From Saprospiraceae bacterium (GTDB lineage: Bacteria; Bacteroidota; Bacteroidia; Chitinophagales; Saprospiraceae): a DNA stretch of 11,080 nucleotides. The DNA is taken from positions 1 to 11,080 of the forward strand of contig JAEUUM010000402.1 in NCBI GenBank assembly GCA_016787375.1, given 5' to 3'. Below, piece after piece: positions 1-8,005 of the stretch (position 1 is the stretch's first letter; each line of letters starts with the position of its first letter). The position numbers and the translations under genes were made by a program. The notes under the pieces were generated by a model. The model had not been told where the DNA came from. It searched no databases and saw nothing but the letters and a program-made list of their open reading frames with translations.

Positions 1-1492
1 TGGGTTCGCCTTTTTTTTCTGATGGTTTGATGTTCAAATACTCACCGTTTTTTCTGTCGAATCTTACCAAACCCCCGTATTGACTTTGTGCATATACAAT
101 ATCAGGGTTAGTCGGATCAACCTGGGATTCGAATCCATCTCCAACCGAAGTGACAAACCAATCAGAATTTACAATACCGTTTGCTGAAGTCGTTCTTGAG
201 GGGCCACCAAGACTGAAGTTGTCTTGTGTTCCTCCATGAACATTATAAAAAGGTAAAGCATTATCAGTTGAAACCTTATAAAATTGAGTTACAGGCAGGT
301 TCGATTTGAACGCCCAACTACCGGCAAAATCATAAGTTTCATAAACGCCGCCGTCACTTCCTACAAGTAAATGGTTTGTGTTGTCAGGGTCAATCCAAAT
401 GCAATGATTATCTATGTGTTTGTTTATCTCACCCAAGTTTCGGACCGTTGTGCCACCATCATCGCTTACTTTGTAATATGAATCTGTTATAAAAATTCTG
501 TTTACATTTTTTGGGTCACATGTAACTTCCTGATAGTAATTTCCGGCTGTAAAAGTTCCACTTTTTTTGTCCCAGCTGGCTCCTCTGTCAGATGAACGGT
601 AAATTCCACCTTTGCCATCTTTTGCCTCAATTACTGCGTAAAGCACATCAGGGTTTGCAGGTGAAATAGCCAGACCTATTCTGCCAAGATCACCACCCGG
701 CAGACCGCCTTCTATTTTCTTCCAGGTTGCTCCACCATCTGTAGTTTTATACAATGCGCTTTCCGGACCTCCCCCGACGTAAGTAAAGACTTTCCTCATT
801 CTTTGGTGAAATGCCGCATAAAGTACTTTTGGATTTCTGGGGTCCATTACCAGGTTATTACAACCTGTATATTGACTGACTGATTTTACGCAAGTCCAGG
901 TTGTACCTCCATCATTGGATTTGTATACTCCGCGATCGCCACCTTCTTTCCAAACAGGGCCATAGGCTCCAACATAGATTGTGTTTGGGTCTGATGGGTC
1001 GACAATGATGTTCGAGATGTGCTCAGAGTTTTTCAAACCCATGTTTTTCCAGCTTTTACCTGCATCTTCACTTTTGTAGACACCATCTCCATACGAAACT
1101 GATCGTTGATTGTGGTTTTCGCCTGATCCAACCCACACTACGTTCGGATTCGTTGGGTCCAAAGAGATGCAGCCAATAGAATAGGAGCCTTCTCCATCAA
1201 AAATTGGCTCAAAAGTTGTTCCTTTATTAATGGTCTTCCATACGCCACCGGCAGCTGAAGCAACGTAGTAGATTTCACTATGCCCCGGGACTACTGCAAA
1301 ATCCGCGATTCTTCCGGATGTTACTGCAGGGCCAATGCTTCTGAAGCTAAGACCACTGTAAGTTCCGGCTTCCAGAAATTCATCCTTGGGTGTTTCTTTA
1401 TTGGCTTTTTTGTCCTCTGCCTTCTTTTGCGAGAAGGAAAAGTTACTTATTGTTGTCAGCATCAATACAATGACAAGTGTACGTTTTTTCAT
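1..1492 (-). CDS. VPS10/sortilin-like BNR-repeat beta-propeller protein, C-terminus off the window
   Basis: This is the N-terminal 497 residues of an exported protein that continues past the left edge. The start is the ATG at 1492-1490, because it gives a signal peptide (lysine-rich N-terminus, hydrophobic residues about 5-17, then SFSQ near 19-22). A Lys/Glu-rich linker follows, then the family hallmark FRSIGPAVTSGRI (50-62) and AAGGVWKT (80-87). Asp-box (SxDxGxxW) repeats are visible at about 141-148 (SEDAGKSW), 192-199 (SNDGGTTW), 250-257 and 300-307, with a divergent one near 342-350; such repeats build a beta-propeller. Bacteroidota relatives are usually about 1000 residues, so roughly half is present. 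They are annotated as VPS10-domain, BNR or glycosyl-hydrolase-like proteins, but enzymatic activity is generally not shown, and I see no sialidase FRIP motif. Location is probably periplasmic or cell surface. It seems to stand alone: 372 bp separate it from the next gene upstream. Confidence 0.88.
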   Translation of the reverse strand, partial: MKKRTLVIVLMLTTISNFSFSQKKAEDKKANKETPKDEFLEAGTYSGLSFRSIGPAVTSGRIADFAVVPGHSEIYYVASAAGGVWKTINKGTTFEPIFDGEGSYSIGCISLDPTNPNVVWVGSGENHNQRSVSYGDGVYKSEDAGKSWKNMGLKNSEHISNIIVDPSDPNTIYVGAYGPVWKEGGDRGVYKSNDGGTTWTCVKSVSQYTGCNNLVMDPRNPKVLYAAFHQRMRKVFTYVGGGPESALYKTTDGGATWKKIEGGLPGGDLGRIGLAISPANPDVLYAVIEAKDGKGGIYRSSDRGASWDKKSGTFTAGNYYQEVTCDPKNVNRIFITDSYYKVSDDGGTTVRNLGEINKHIDNHCIWIDPDNTNHLLVGSDGGVYETYDFAGSWAFKSNLPVTQFYKVSTDNALPFYNVHGGTQDNFSLGGPSRTTSANGIVNSDWFVTSVGDGFESQVDPTNPDIVYAQSQYGGLVRFDRKNGEYLNIKPSEKKGEP

Positions 1493-1680
1493 AAAATTTA
1501 TTATTTATTAATCAGCCACTAAATTAGGAATCTACCATACAAATAATCTGATTATGGTTTGAAAAATACCGGAGGAAATAAAAAAATCGACCAAACCGGT
1601 TTTGGCGTGCAATTTAATGTTTACAATTTGTTTTAATGCTTGTTTATTCTGTTTGATTAACCTAAGTTATCTAACTTTGA

Positions 1681-1857
1681 ATCATATCCCGTCAATATGC
1701 ATAAAGCCATTACCCAAGCGATGTTGCTGCCGGTGCTTTGATTGGATTTGGTTCTTCATATTTGTGTTATCGTTTGGGAAACTATTCGAAAAGCACAAAA
1801 TCAACATTTCTGTTGTCCAATAGCTTTCAGATTGCTATCATAAAATATAAAATTTAA
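1681..1857 (+). pseudogene. Remnant of a PAP2-family phosphatase (C-terminal piece)
   Basis: In the plus frame starting at 1681 the translation contains S-R-Q-Y-A-stop-S-H-Y-P-S-D (1687-1722). This is exactly the third PAP2 signature SRx5Hx3D, with a TAA (1702-1704) inside the x5 stretch. It continues as VAAGALIGFG, the usual transmembrane segment after this motif (HYPSDVxAGALIG), and runs open to a TAA at 1855-1857. Upstream in the same frame there are stops at 1654, 1663, 1672 and 1678. The upstream PSGH motif is absent, and the BNR gene starts at 1492 where the rest of the enzyme would lie. I infer a decayed 3' end of a lipid-phosphate or acid phosphatase. It would have been convergent with the permease gene, ending 7 bp from that gene's stop codon. 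The overlapping 73-codon TTG-started frame at 1602-1823 is a shadow. Confidence 0.7.
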
Positions 1858-1864
1858 TTTAGAT

Positions 1865-3181
1865 TCAAGTTGATGATGGCTTTTTTATCAGAAATTTTTG
1901 TGCCCAATAAACCAAACAGATGACTGCCAAAAAAATAGTTATCGATACGCTTTCTTGAGAAGTGAGATTGGACAATACCCATAAAATAGCCACAATCGCC
2001 ATAGAGGGAACAATCAGTCCACCCGGTATTTTAAAGGTATTTTCACTTTCAATATCCGGTTCCCTGCGAATTTTGATCATGGCGAGTATGACAGCCAGGT
2101 AAATGATAAGTAAAGTGCCGCTCGCTAACACAGCTAATTGTTTAAATCCACCTGCTATTGAAAAAATAAAAATCATAAGAGAATATACAATGACCGACCA
2201 ATATGGGGTTGCGTATTTTGTGTGAATTTTACCCAGAAACTTTGGAAATAGACCGTCCGTTGCTCCGGCAAACAGTAAACGCGATGATGCAAAAATATCA
2301 CCACCGACTGCACCTATACCAGACACAACTGCCGCAAATACAACAATGGTGGCACCGATTGGTCCCATAGATCGTTTTGCAACTTCAGCCAATGCCGAAT
2401 TTTTGAAATCAACGACTTGATCTCCCAAAACACCCTGCATAACTGACTGTATCAGCAAATAAATTAACAGTACGATGATGCCTCCCAGCAATACCCCTCT
2501 CGGAATCGTGCGCTTTGGGTTTTTAATTTCTCCACCCACATTTAATGCAGTCTCGAATCCTGCAAAGGCAAAAAACAAAATCAGGGCTGTTTCACCAAAT
2601 GAGTGGATTGAAGGAAATTGTTTTATTTGCAAATTTTCCGGATGTATTTTGCTAAATCCACCTATAATTATAGCCAGCAAGGGAAGTAATTTTATCAGAG
2701 TAATGAATTTTACAAAATTTAGCCCTCCTTTGGCACTCACAACATTCAAAATGGTAATTGCACCAAGCACAACAGCGAAGAAAAAGGCTCTAAACCAGAA
2801 CTCTGAAAAAGCAGGAAAAATTACGGACAGAGAATCAGCAACCAAGTTAACGATGGCCGCGTCGCTTAACACTCCCCAACCAAAGAAAAATAGCCAATTG
2901 ATCACAAACCCGGCAAATGGACCAAAAGCTCTTTCGACATAAGCATACGACCCACCACTTGTTTTAAATTTGCTTCCTATTTCAACATAACATAAAACAA
3001 TTGCCACAAACATCAATGCACATAGTAAATACCCAATGATACCGGCCGGTCCCAGGTGAATACCGATAATTGCCGGCAGAGCATAGATGCCTGCGCCAAT
3101 TGAAAAATTTACTACAGTTGCCCCCAAACCCCAAATGCCAATGACTCGTTTTAGACCTTCATCGTTTGTTTTTAGTTTCAT
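1865..3181 (-). CDS. APC-superfamily amino-acid permease
   Basis: This is a complete 438-residue inner-membrane transporter of the amino acid-polyamine-organocation superfamily (COG0531-like). About 12 hydrophobic spans can be drawn. The unwound TM1 motif GAGIYALP lies at 29-36. The TM2-3 loop has GSKFKTSGGSYAYVERAFGP (69-88), typical of the family. TM6 carries FAFAGFE (204-210), followed by the conserved GEIKNPKRTIPRG (217-229). The TM8 region has SSRLLFAGATDGLFPKFLGK (299-318). These residues form the substrate cavity and cytoplasmic gates in known members, which move amino acids by proton or sodium symport or by exchange. The substrate cannot be told from sequence. The start ATG at 3181-3179 gives a short cytoplasmic N-terminus before TM1, as expected. 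It lies 73 bp downstream of the YHYH gene on the same strand, with a weak hairpin between them, so it may have its own promoter or be read through. Confidence 0.93.
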   Translation of the reverse strand: MKLKTNDEGLKRVIGIWGLGATVVNFSIGAGIYALPAIIGIHLGPAGIIGYLLCALMFVAIVLCYVEIGSKFKTSGGSYAYVERAFGPFAGFVINWLFFFGWGVLSDAAIVNLVADSLSVIFPAFSEFWFRAFFFAVVLGAITILNVVSAKGGLNFVKFITLIKLLPLLAIIIGGFSKIHPENLQIKQFPSIHSFGETALILFFAFAGFETALNVGGEIKNPKRTIPRGVLLGGIIVLLIYLLIQSVMQGVLGDQVVDFKNSALAEVAKRSMGPIGATIVVFAAVVSGIGAVGGDIFASSRLLFAGATDGLFPKFLGKIHTKYATPYWSVIVYSLMIFIFSIAGGFKQLAVLASGTLLIIYLAVILAMIKIRREPDIESENTFKIPGGLIVPSMAIVAILWVLSNLTSQESVSITIFLAVICLVYWAQKFLIKKPSST

Positions 3182-3244
3182 ATTGAATCCATTAAGTCAT
3201 CAAGATAAGCTAAATATTTGTTGTGGGTTCTTTTTGATGATTAT

Positions 3245-3264
3245 AAAAGATTTTCTATCTTTTT
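3245..3264 (-). terminator. Weak hairpin at the end of the YHYH-protein gene
   Basis: Read on the minus strand, AAAAGAT-AGAAA-ATCTTTT forms a 7-bp AT-rich stem with a 5-nt loop (3257-3263 pairing with 3245-3251). It overlaps the TAG stop of the upstream gene at 3257-3255. The 3' arm itself ends in four Ts. With one G-C pair the stem is weak, so it may only reduce read-through into the permease gene. Confidence 0.25.
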
Positions 3265-5165
3265 ATGATGACTTTTTCAGTTTTTGAAATTAATCCGTTT
3301 GAAATTTTGATAAAATATATGCCGTCGTACAATGTCCTGACATCTAAATACCCGATTGTTTGACCTGCATTTATTTGGGTAAGCCGGAGTATTTTACCGG
3401 TAGCATCATGTAGGGCTGCCTGAAAATCTTCCTTAACTAAGTCTCCAATTTGAATGGCAATTAAATCGTATGACGGATTAGGGAAAACAGTTATTTTGTA
3501 ATTCCCCCCTTTAGAGGTGGTATAGGTAATCGTGGAATCCAGTTGTGTTACAAAAATTATCTTTGAGCCTGTACCTACGCCTGTTATAGTTAGTTCAGCA
3601 CTTCTTGGGCTGTTAACGGTGTTGGCCTGCGCCTCCAGAAAGATAGTTGCATTCCCTGATCCGTTCATTTTGTCAGATGTAAGCCAAATTTGGTCACTTG
3701 ATACAGCCCAACTGGTATTTGATGTAATTTCAAAATTCGCCATTGCATTTTCTGAAGCTACAAGGGTAATGCTATCTACTGATGCATTCAAAAAAAGCAT
3801 GACAGAATCTGCTTGTATGACCTTGACATATTTTGTTGTTAAGCCTGTAGAGGAGATGGTTATAACCGCCGTTCGTGGTGTACTTGCCGGATTGGCTTCG
3901 GTGGTTAAACTTATCGTGGCATTTCCGTACCCGGCAATTTTATTTAATGAAAGCCATGGTTGATTTGTGCTAACAGCCCATGTTACATTAGATGAAATAT
4001 TAAAACTACCTGAATTGTTTTGAGAAGAAGGAATCATAACGGAATCCGGTGTGACATTCAAGAACCCCGGTACAGCGTTATAAGTTGTAACCGATTCAGA
4101 AATGGAAGTAACTTTTGAGCCTGTGACAGTGCCATAGAAAGTTGGACCAACGATGTAAGGATATGCAGAATTGTGCTTTGCATTTACAGTTGCGAAATAG
4201 CAATAAATTCCATTCGGATATTCTGGAGTTACACAAAATCTGCCATTATGAACATCCAGATAATCTGGCTGACCCGGATGGGAAACAAATTCATAATCTT
4301 CCCTGAAATATCCCAACGGGTATGAGCTAGAAACGGTTGGTCCATCGGGTACATCTGTTCCGTCTGCATGATGTGTCCTGACTGTGATGTTCCTCAATTG
4401 GTAGCCGGATTTCATTCGAACAATGCCCCCTGTCCCGTCTGCATTTTTAAAACCATAAGCCCCGTATATTGGGAATCCATCATAAGCAAAACCAATCAGC
4501 GGTGAATGTTGCACCGGGTTGATTACGTACAGTCCGTCTGCATCATACAAATTGCAAACGGTTGATATGACCGTTGAGTCGAGTTTGAAAGCTGATGGAT
4601 TTTGGTGGTGGTGATAATTTCCCATTGCTGGGTGGCCCTTAGAACAATCAAAGCCCGGTCTTTCAGCAAGTACTGCATCTCGGTTCCATGACTGCGAAGC
4701 GTTTGGTCCTCCCGGACATGGAGGGTTTCCCGGTCCTCCGCATAATGCATTTGTGTTGGTGTTCCACGCAACTCCATCGCGATAGTCAAACAACGCTACT
4801 CCATTAATAAATATACCGATATTTCCGCCGGTTGTTGGTGAAGGTGTTCCGTTGTTTTTATTAGGATTCAAAGAAATTTTAAAAATTGCATTTTGATCAG
4901 ATGCCTGTGATGGATTTCCATCCTGAAATGGCCCTGTAGGATATGCTGGTATACCTTTTGTGCTAACATAGACCCAATTTGCAGAGTATTGTACTTTCTG
5001 GCAATTTACTAAAATGTTGTTATTGATTTTAGTTGAATTGCCTGCTACATAATAACTGCCGGTTTTTGTGGTGTTTTGTAACCATGCCAAAATCGCAGGA
5101 TTTGATTGTGAGAAGCAAAGTAATGTAGATAAAATAAGTCCAAAGGTTAAAAATGTCTTTTGCAT
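3255..5165 (-). CDS. Secreted YHYH-domain protein with two BACON domains and T9SS sorting domain
   Basis: The protein has 636 residues. A signal peptide (1 to about 20, ending CFSQ) is followed by a YHYH-type domain at about 90-345. That domain contains GHPAMGNYHHHQNP (177-190), where the name-giving motif appears as Y184-H-H-H187, and GFAYDGFPIYGAYG (225-238), its most conserved block. Two BACON-type immunoglobulin-like repeats follow, at about 368-453 and 458-542. They share the patterns SSNVTWAVSTNQPWL and TSNTSWAVSSDQIWL and end in VIQAD and VTQLD. The C-terminus (about 556-636) is a Por/type IX secretion sorting domain with VFPNPSYD (560-567), LHDATGKIL and LYDGIYFIKISNG. The protein should therefore cross the outer membrane by T9SS and be surface-attached or released. 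The function of YHYH domains is not established; the histidines and paired cysteines suggest a metal-bound or disulfide-rich fold (inference). It is divergent from the barrel gene at 5462. Confidence 0.9.
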   Translation of the reverse strand: MQKTFLTFGLILSTLLCFSQSNPAILAWLQNTTKTGSYYVAGNSTKINNNILVNCQKVQYSANWVYVSTKGIPAYPTGPFQDGNPSQASDQNAIFKISLNPNKNNGTPSPTTGGNIGIFINGVALFDYRDGVAWNTNTNALCGGPGNPPCPGGPNASQSWNRDAVLAERPGFDCSKGHPAMGNYHHHQNPSAFKLDSTVISTVCNLYDADGLYVINPVQHSPLIGFAYDGFPIYGAYGFKNADGTGGIVRMKSGYQLRNITVRTHHADGTDVPDGPTVSSSYPLGYFREDYEFVSHPGQPDYLDVHNGRFCVTPEYPNGIYCYFATVNAKHNSAYPYIVGPTFYGTVTGSKVTSISESVTTYNAVPGFLNVTPDSVMIPSSQNNSGSFNISSNVTWAVSTNQPWLSLNKIAGYGNATISLTTEANPASTPRTAVITISSTGLTTKYVKVIQADSVMLFLNASVDSITLVASENAMANFEITSNTSWAVSSDQIWLTSDKMNGSGNATIFLEAQANTVNSPRSAELTITGVGTGSKIIFVTQLDSTITYTTSKGGNYKITVFPNPSYDLIAIQIGDLVKEDFQAALHDATGKILRLTQINAGQTIGYLDVRTLYDGIYFIKISNGLISKTEKVIIKR

Positions 5166-5461
5166 GGCAATTTAGCTTTATTGGTATGACGACAAATTTC
5201 CGGAATTCCTTTGCAAAACAGAAAAATAATTTTAATAATACTAAGATTAATTGTTTTGGCTTATTCATTTGTAGATGAGCCAACTTATCCAATTTTACAA
5301 GTGTTCTGTCGATTAATTTATGAAGTTGAAATTCACCGAACGAAATTGTGCGAAGTTTTGAAGGAATGTCGTTACATAAAAATAATAATCTGGTTAATTG
5401 TGCGTCCATTATATTATTGACATGAAAAACTAAATTTATATTAATTGAAAACAAACACTTA
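5166..5461. other. Divergent intergenic spacer with a possible decayed minus-strand frame
   Basis: This 296-bp spacer must hold the promoters of the YHYH gene (leftward) and the barrel gene (rightward). I could not find a convincing Bacteroidota TTTG / TAnnTTTG pair in either direction. Overlapping palindromes TTCCGGAA (5198-5205) and GGAATTCC (5202-5209) sit about 35 bp before the YHYH start. On the minus strand a frame is open from an ATG at 5411 across the spacer, for about 82 codons. It reads CNDIPSKLRTISFGEF early on, which recalls the start of DinB-family proteins (IPekLraIseeEF), and then DKLAHL where that family has the metal-ligand GHLID block. Beyond about 5230 the frame looks like noise and runs out of frame into the YHYH gene. 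It may be a fragment of a dead gene; I do not call it a gene. Confidence 0.35.
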
Positions 5462-7909
5462 ATGCCAACTTTTAGCATAAAACAATTCCTTTTTGTAATA
5501 TTTTCAACAACTGCTTCATTATTACTAGCCCAAACTGCAGCTATTCATGGCAAAATTTTAGCCAATGGCAAGGATGCCATTGAATATGCAAATATTGGAT
5601 TGTTTAGTAAATCAGACAGCAATTTGATAAAAGCAGAGTTAAGCAATGAATCTGGAGAATTTAAGTTTTCTTCTCTGGCTAGTGGGGAGTATTTTATAAA
5701 AATCACAAGCCTTGGCATAGCTGATAAACTTGTCGATAAAGTCGTCCTGCAACAAGGTGAAAGCCTCCAGCTCGGTATTATAAACGTGGAGCAAAGTGCA
5801 ATTTCATTAAAAGAAACTACCGTTACTGCTAAAAGAAGTCTGATTGAAGTAAAACCGGACAAAACAATTTTTAATGTTGAAGGAACGATTAACAGCATTG
5901 GTTCTGACGCCATCTCATTACTCAGAAAGGCTCCGGGTATTGTGGTTGATAACAACGACAATATAAATGTATTAGGTCGATCAGGCGTTTTGATTTATGT
6001 GGATGGAAAACGCTTGCCCCTTAGCGGACAAGACTTAAGTAATTACCTACAATCACTGACAGCAGATCAGATTGACCGTTTTGAAATCATATCTAATCCT
6101 GGGGCAAATTATGAAGCACAAGGTAATGCGGGTATTATAGACATTCGGTTGAAACGAGATAAAAATTTTGGCACAAATGCTACACTGAATGCTTCCTATA
6201 CTCAGGGAGTATATCCGGGATATAATTTATCGACAGCCGCCAATTTCAGAAATAGATATTTAAATCTTTATATTAATCTGGGAACAGGCGAAAATGACGG
6301 TTTTGGGCTTATGGATTTCAGAAGTTTCCAAAATGGATTGTTTCTGAAGGAAATTGATGATTCACAAACAATCCGTAAACAAAACAATGCGAGAATCGGA
6401 GTTGATTTTTTTATCACAAAAAATCAAACTTTAGGCTTACTTGTATCCGCAAACAAAAGCAGCAGATTAACTACTCAAAAGAATACAATAGAACTTGCTA
6501 AGCAGCTAACCCCCGAAATCACAGATAGCAGCCTGATTGCAAACACAGATATCGAGTCACCACGCATTGATCAGACATATAACATTAATTATCAATACAA
6601 AATTACAAAAGATCAAAATTTGAACATTGATCTTGATTATGGTCAGTACAATTCTAAAAATGATCGGTTACAAATCAACAGATATTTTAAACCTGAAACA
6701 CAATCACCTCTTTCAGAGGTATTTACAAGTTTTTCTACACCTATTGATATATCAATAAAATCGGCCAAATTTGACTATACCCATCAAATATTTGGTGGTA
6801 ATTTCTCACTTGGATCCAAGATCAGTAGTGTCCACTCTGACAATCAATTCCTTCTCTATGATGGTGAAGGCGAAGAAAAAGTGATTAATAAAACCAAATC
6901 AAATTTATTCGATTATCAAGAGGATGTCTTGGCCGGTTACTTGAATTATTCAAAAGAAATAAATAAAAAATTGGGTTTTAGTGCAGGTTTAAGAGTCGAA
7001 AATACCCACACAAAGGGCAACTTAACTGCTTTTTTACCTGAACTTCAAGAGCCGCCTGTGCTTCAGGATTACATAAGTTGGTTCCCAAGTGCAGGTATCA
7101 CTTATGGAGTGGACGACAATAATTCTTTGGCATTCAACTATGGCAGACGAATCAACAGACCAGACTACAATGTGTTGAACCCGTTTAATAATCAATTTAG
7201 TCAACTTTCTTTTGAAAAAGGAAATCCGAAACTGAAACCGGAGATCGTAAACAATTTGGAGGTGAACTACAATTTCATGCAAATGTACAATTTTAAAATA
7301 GGGTACAGCAAAACGATAGACCAAATAACTCGCTTGATTGGTCCGGACGATTCTGATCCAAGAGCGACGTACATCAACTGGGACAACCTGGCAAATCAAA
7401 CCATTTGGAGCTTTAGTGCAAGTTTACCTTTCCAGATATTGCCGTTTTGGACTGCTTACATCAATGCCAGCGGATCACATATAGATAATCAGGCAGATTA
7501 TGGCAATGGTGCGGTAGTTAACCTACAGGCATTTAGCTATGAGATATTCCAACAGCATAATTTTAAACTACCTTACGGATTCAATGCAGAAATTTCTTCC
7601 AATTATTCCGGACCCGGTATTTGGGGTGGGGTATTTGAGTATGACTCAAGCTGGAATCTTGATATAGGTCTTCAAAAAAGATTTTTCAATGAAAAATTAA
7701 ACATTAAGTTAAGTGGAACCGATTTGTTTTACTCTTCTTATTGGCGTGGCGGATCAAACTTTAATGGTTTGGAGTCAAGGGGATCGGGAAAACATGATAG
7801 CCGAAGAATTGGTATCAGTTTGAGTTATAAGTTTGGTAATGAAAAAGTCCAAACTAGAAAACGGGAAACAGGATTAAGTGAGGAGCAGCAACGAGCTAAT
7901 GGAGGATAG
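5462..7909 (+). CDS. TonB-receptor-like outer-membrane beta-barrel protein (OMP_b-brl_3 family)
   Basis: The protein has 815 residues. The signal peptide (about 1-24, ending LLLAQ) is followed by a carboxypeptidase-regulatory-like (CnaB-like) domain at about 26-115, with GEFKFSSLASGEYFIKITSL typical of that fold. A possible TonB-box-like segment, LKETTVTAKR, lies at 116-125. The plug domain covers about 130-232, ending in the conserved ISNPGANYEAQGNAGIIDI (210-228). The remainder is a beta-barrel with the family block YGRRINRPDYNVLNPF near 560-575 and a last strand RRIGISLSYKF near 776-786, followed by a charged tail. This class sits in the Bacteroidota outer membrane. The plug implies TonB-dependent uptake, but ligands are mostly unknown, and no SusD partner is present here, so a glycan-uptake pair is unlikely. 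The ATG at 5462 is the only start that preserves the signal peptide; the preceding region is A-rich and lacks a Shine-Dalgarno sequence. Confidence 0.92.
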   Translation: MPTFSIKQFLFVIFSTTASLLLAQTAAIHGKILANGKDAIEYANIGLFSKSDSNLIKAELSNESGEFKFSSLASGEYFIKITSLGIADKLVDKVVLQQGESLQLGIINVEQSAISLKETTVTAKRSLIEVKPDKTIFNVEGTINSIGSDAISLLRKAPGIVVDNNDNINVLGRSGVLIYVDGKRLPLSGQDLSNYLQSLTADQIDRFEIISNPGANYEAQGNAGIIDIRLKRDKNFGTNATLNASYTQGVYPGYNLSTAANFRNRYLNLYINLGTGENDGFGLMDFRSFQNGLFLKEIDDSQTIRKQNNARIGVDFFITKNQTLGLLVSANKSSRLTTQKNTIELAKQLTPEITDSSLIANTDIESPRIDQTYNINYQYKITKDQNLNIDLDYGQYNSKNDRLQINRYFKPETQSPLSEVFTSFSTPIDISIKSAKFDYTHQIFGGNFSLGSKISSVHSDNQFLLYDGEGEEKVINKTKSNLFDYQEDVLAGYLNYSKEINKKLGFSAGLRVENTHTKGNLTAFLPELQEPPVLQDYISWFPSAGITYGVDDNNSLAFNYGRRINRPDYNVLNPFNNQFSQLSFEKGNPKLKPEIVNNLEVNYNFMQMYNFKIGYSKTIDQITRLIGPDDSDPRATYINWDNLANQTIWSFSASLPFQILPFWTAYINASGSHIDNQADYGNGAVVNLQAFSYEIFQQHNFKLPYGFNAEISSNYSGPGIWGGVFEYDSSWNLDIGLQKRFFNEKLNIKLSGTDLFYSSYWRGGSNFNGLESRGSGKHDSRRIGISLSYKFGNEKVQTRKRETGLSEEQQRANGG

Positions 7910-7925
7910 CGACTTTCGCTTACTT
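7908..7925 (+). terminator. Possible rho-independent terminator after the barrel gene
   Basis: AGCGA (7908-7912), loop CTT and TCGCT (7916-7920) form a compact 5-bp stem, overlapping the last two bases of the TAG stop. It is followed by TACTTTTTGTT. The stem is short, but the position and T-rich tract fit termination of the preceding gene. Confidence 0.35.
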
Positions 7926-8005
7926 TTTGTTCAATAATTCAGGGATGCTGACTTCTTTTTAACTTTAAAATTTAGGAAATTAAATTAATAGTTTAAATTT
8001 ACTTT

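Noticed and set aside
1280..1522. 80-codon plus-strand frame opposite the start of the BNR gene
   Set aside because: It is antisense to a clear signal peptide and conserved N-terminus; shadow frame.
1593..1602. Palindrome AAACCGGTTT in the 1493-1864 gap
   Set aside because: Ten bases are too little on their own, and no second copy or promoter is placed around it. It shares only a CCGGT core with the repeat before the sigma gene.
1802..1815. CAACA-GAAA-TGTTG hairpin (minus strand) as terminator of the permease gene
   Set aside because: Five weak base pairs and no real T-tract; it lies inside the PAP2 remnant, so chance is as likely.
1602..1823. 73-codon plus-strand frame with TTG start
   Set aside because: Composition is implausible (many Cys/Phe/Ile), and it overlaps the PAP2 remnant, whose motif lies in a different frame.
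2475..2942. 155-codon plus-strand frame inside the permease gene
   Set aside because: Antisense to conserved permease segments; proline/lysine-rich translation typical of an opposite-strand shadow.
5198..5209. Overlapping palindromes TTCCGGAA and GGAATTCC before the YHYH gene
   Set aside because: Eight-base palindromes are frequent, and nothing else supports an operator.
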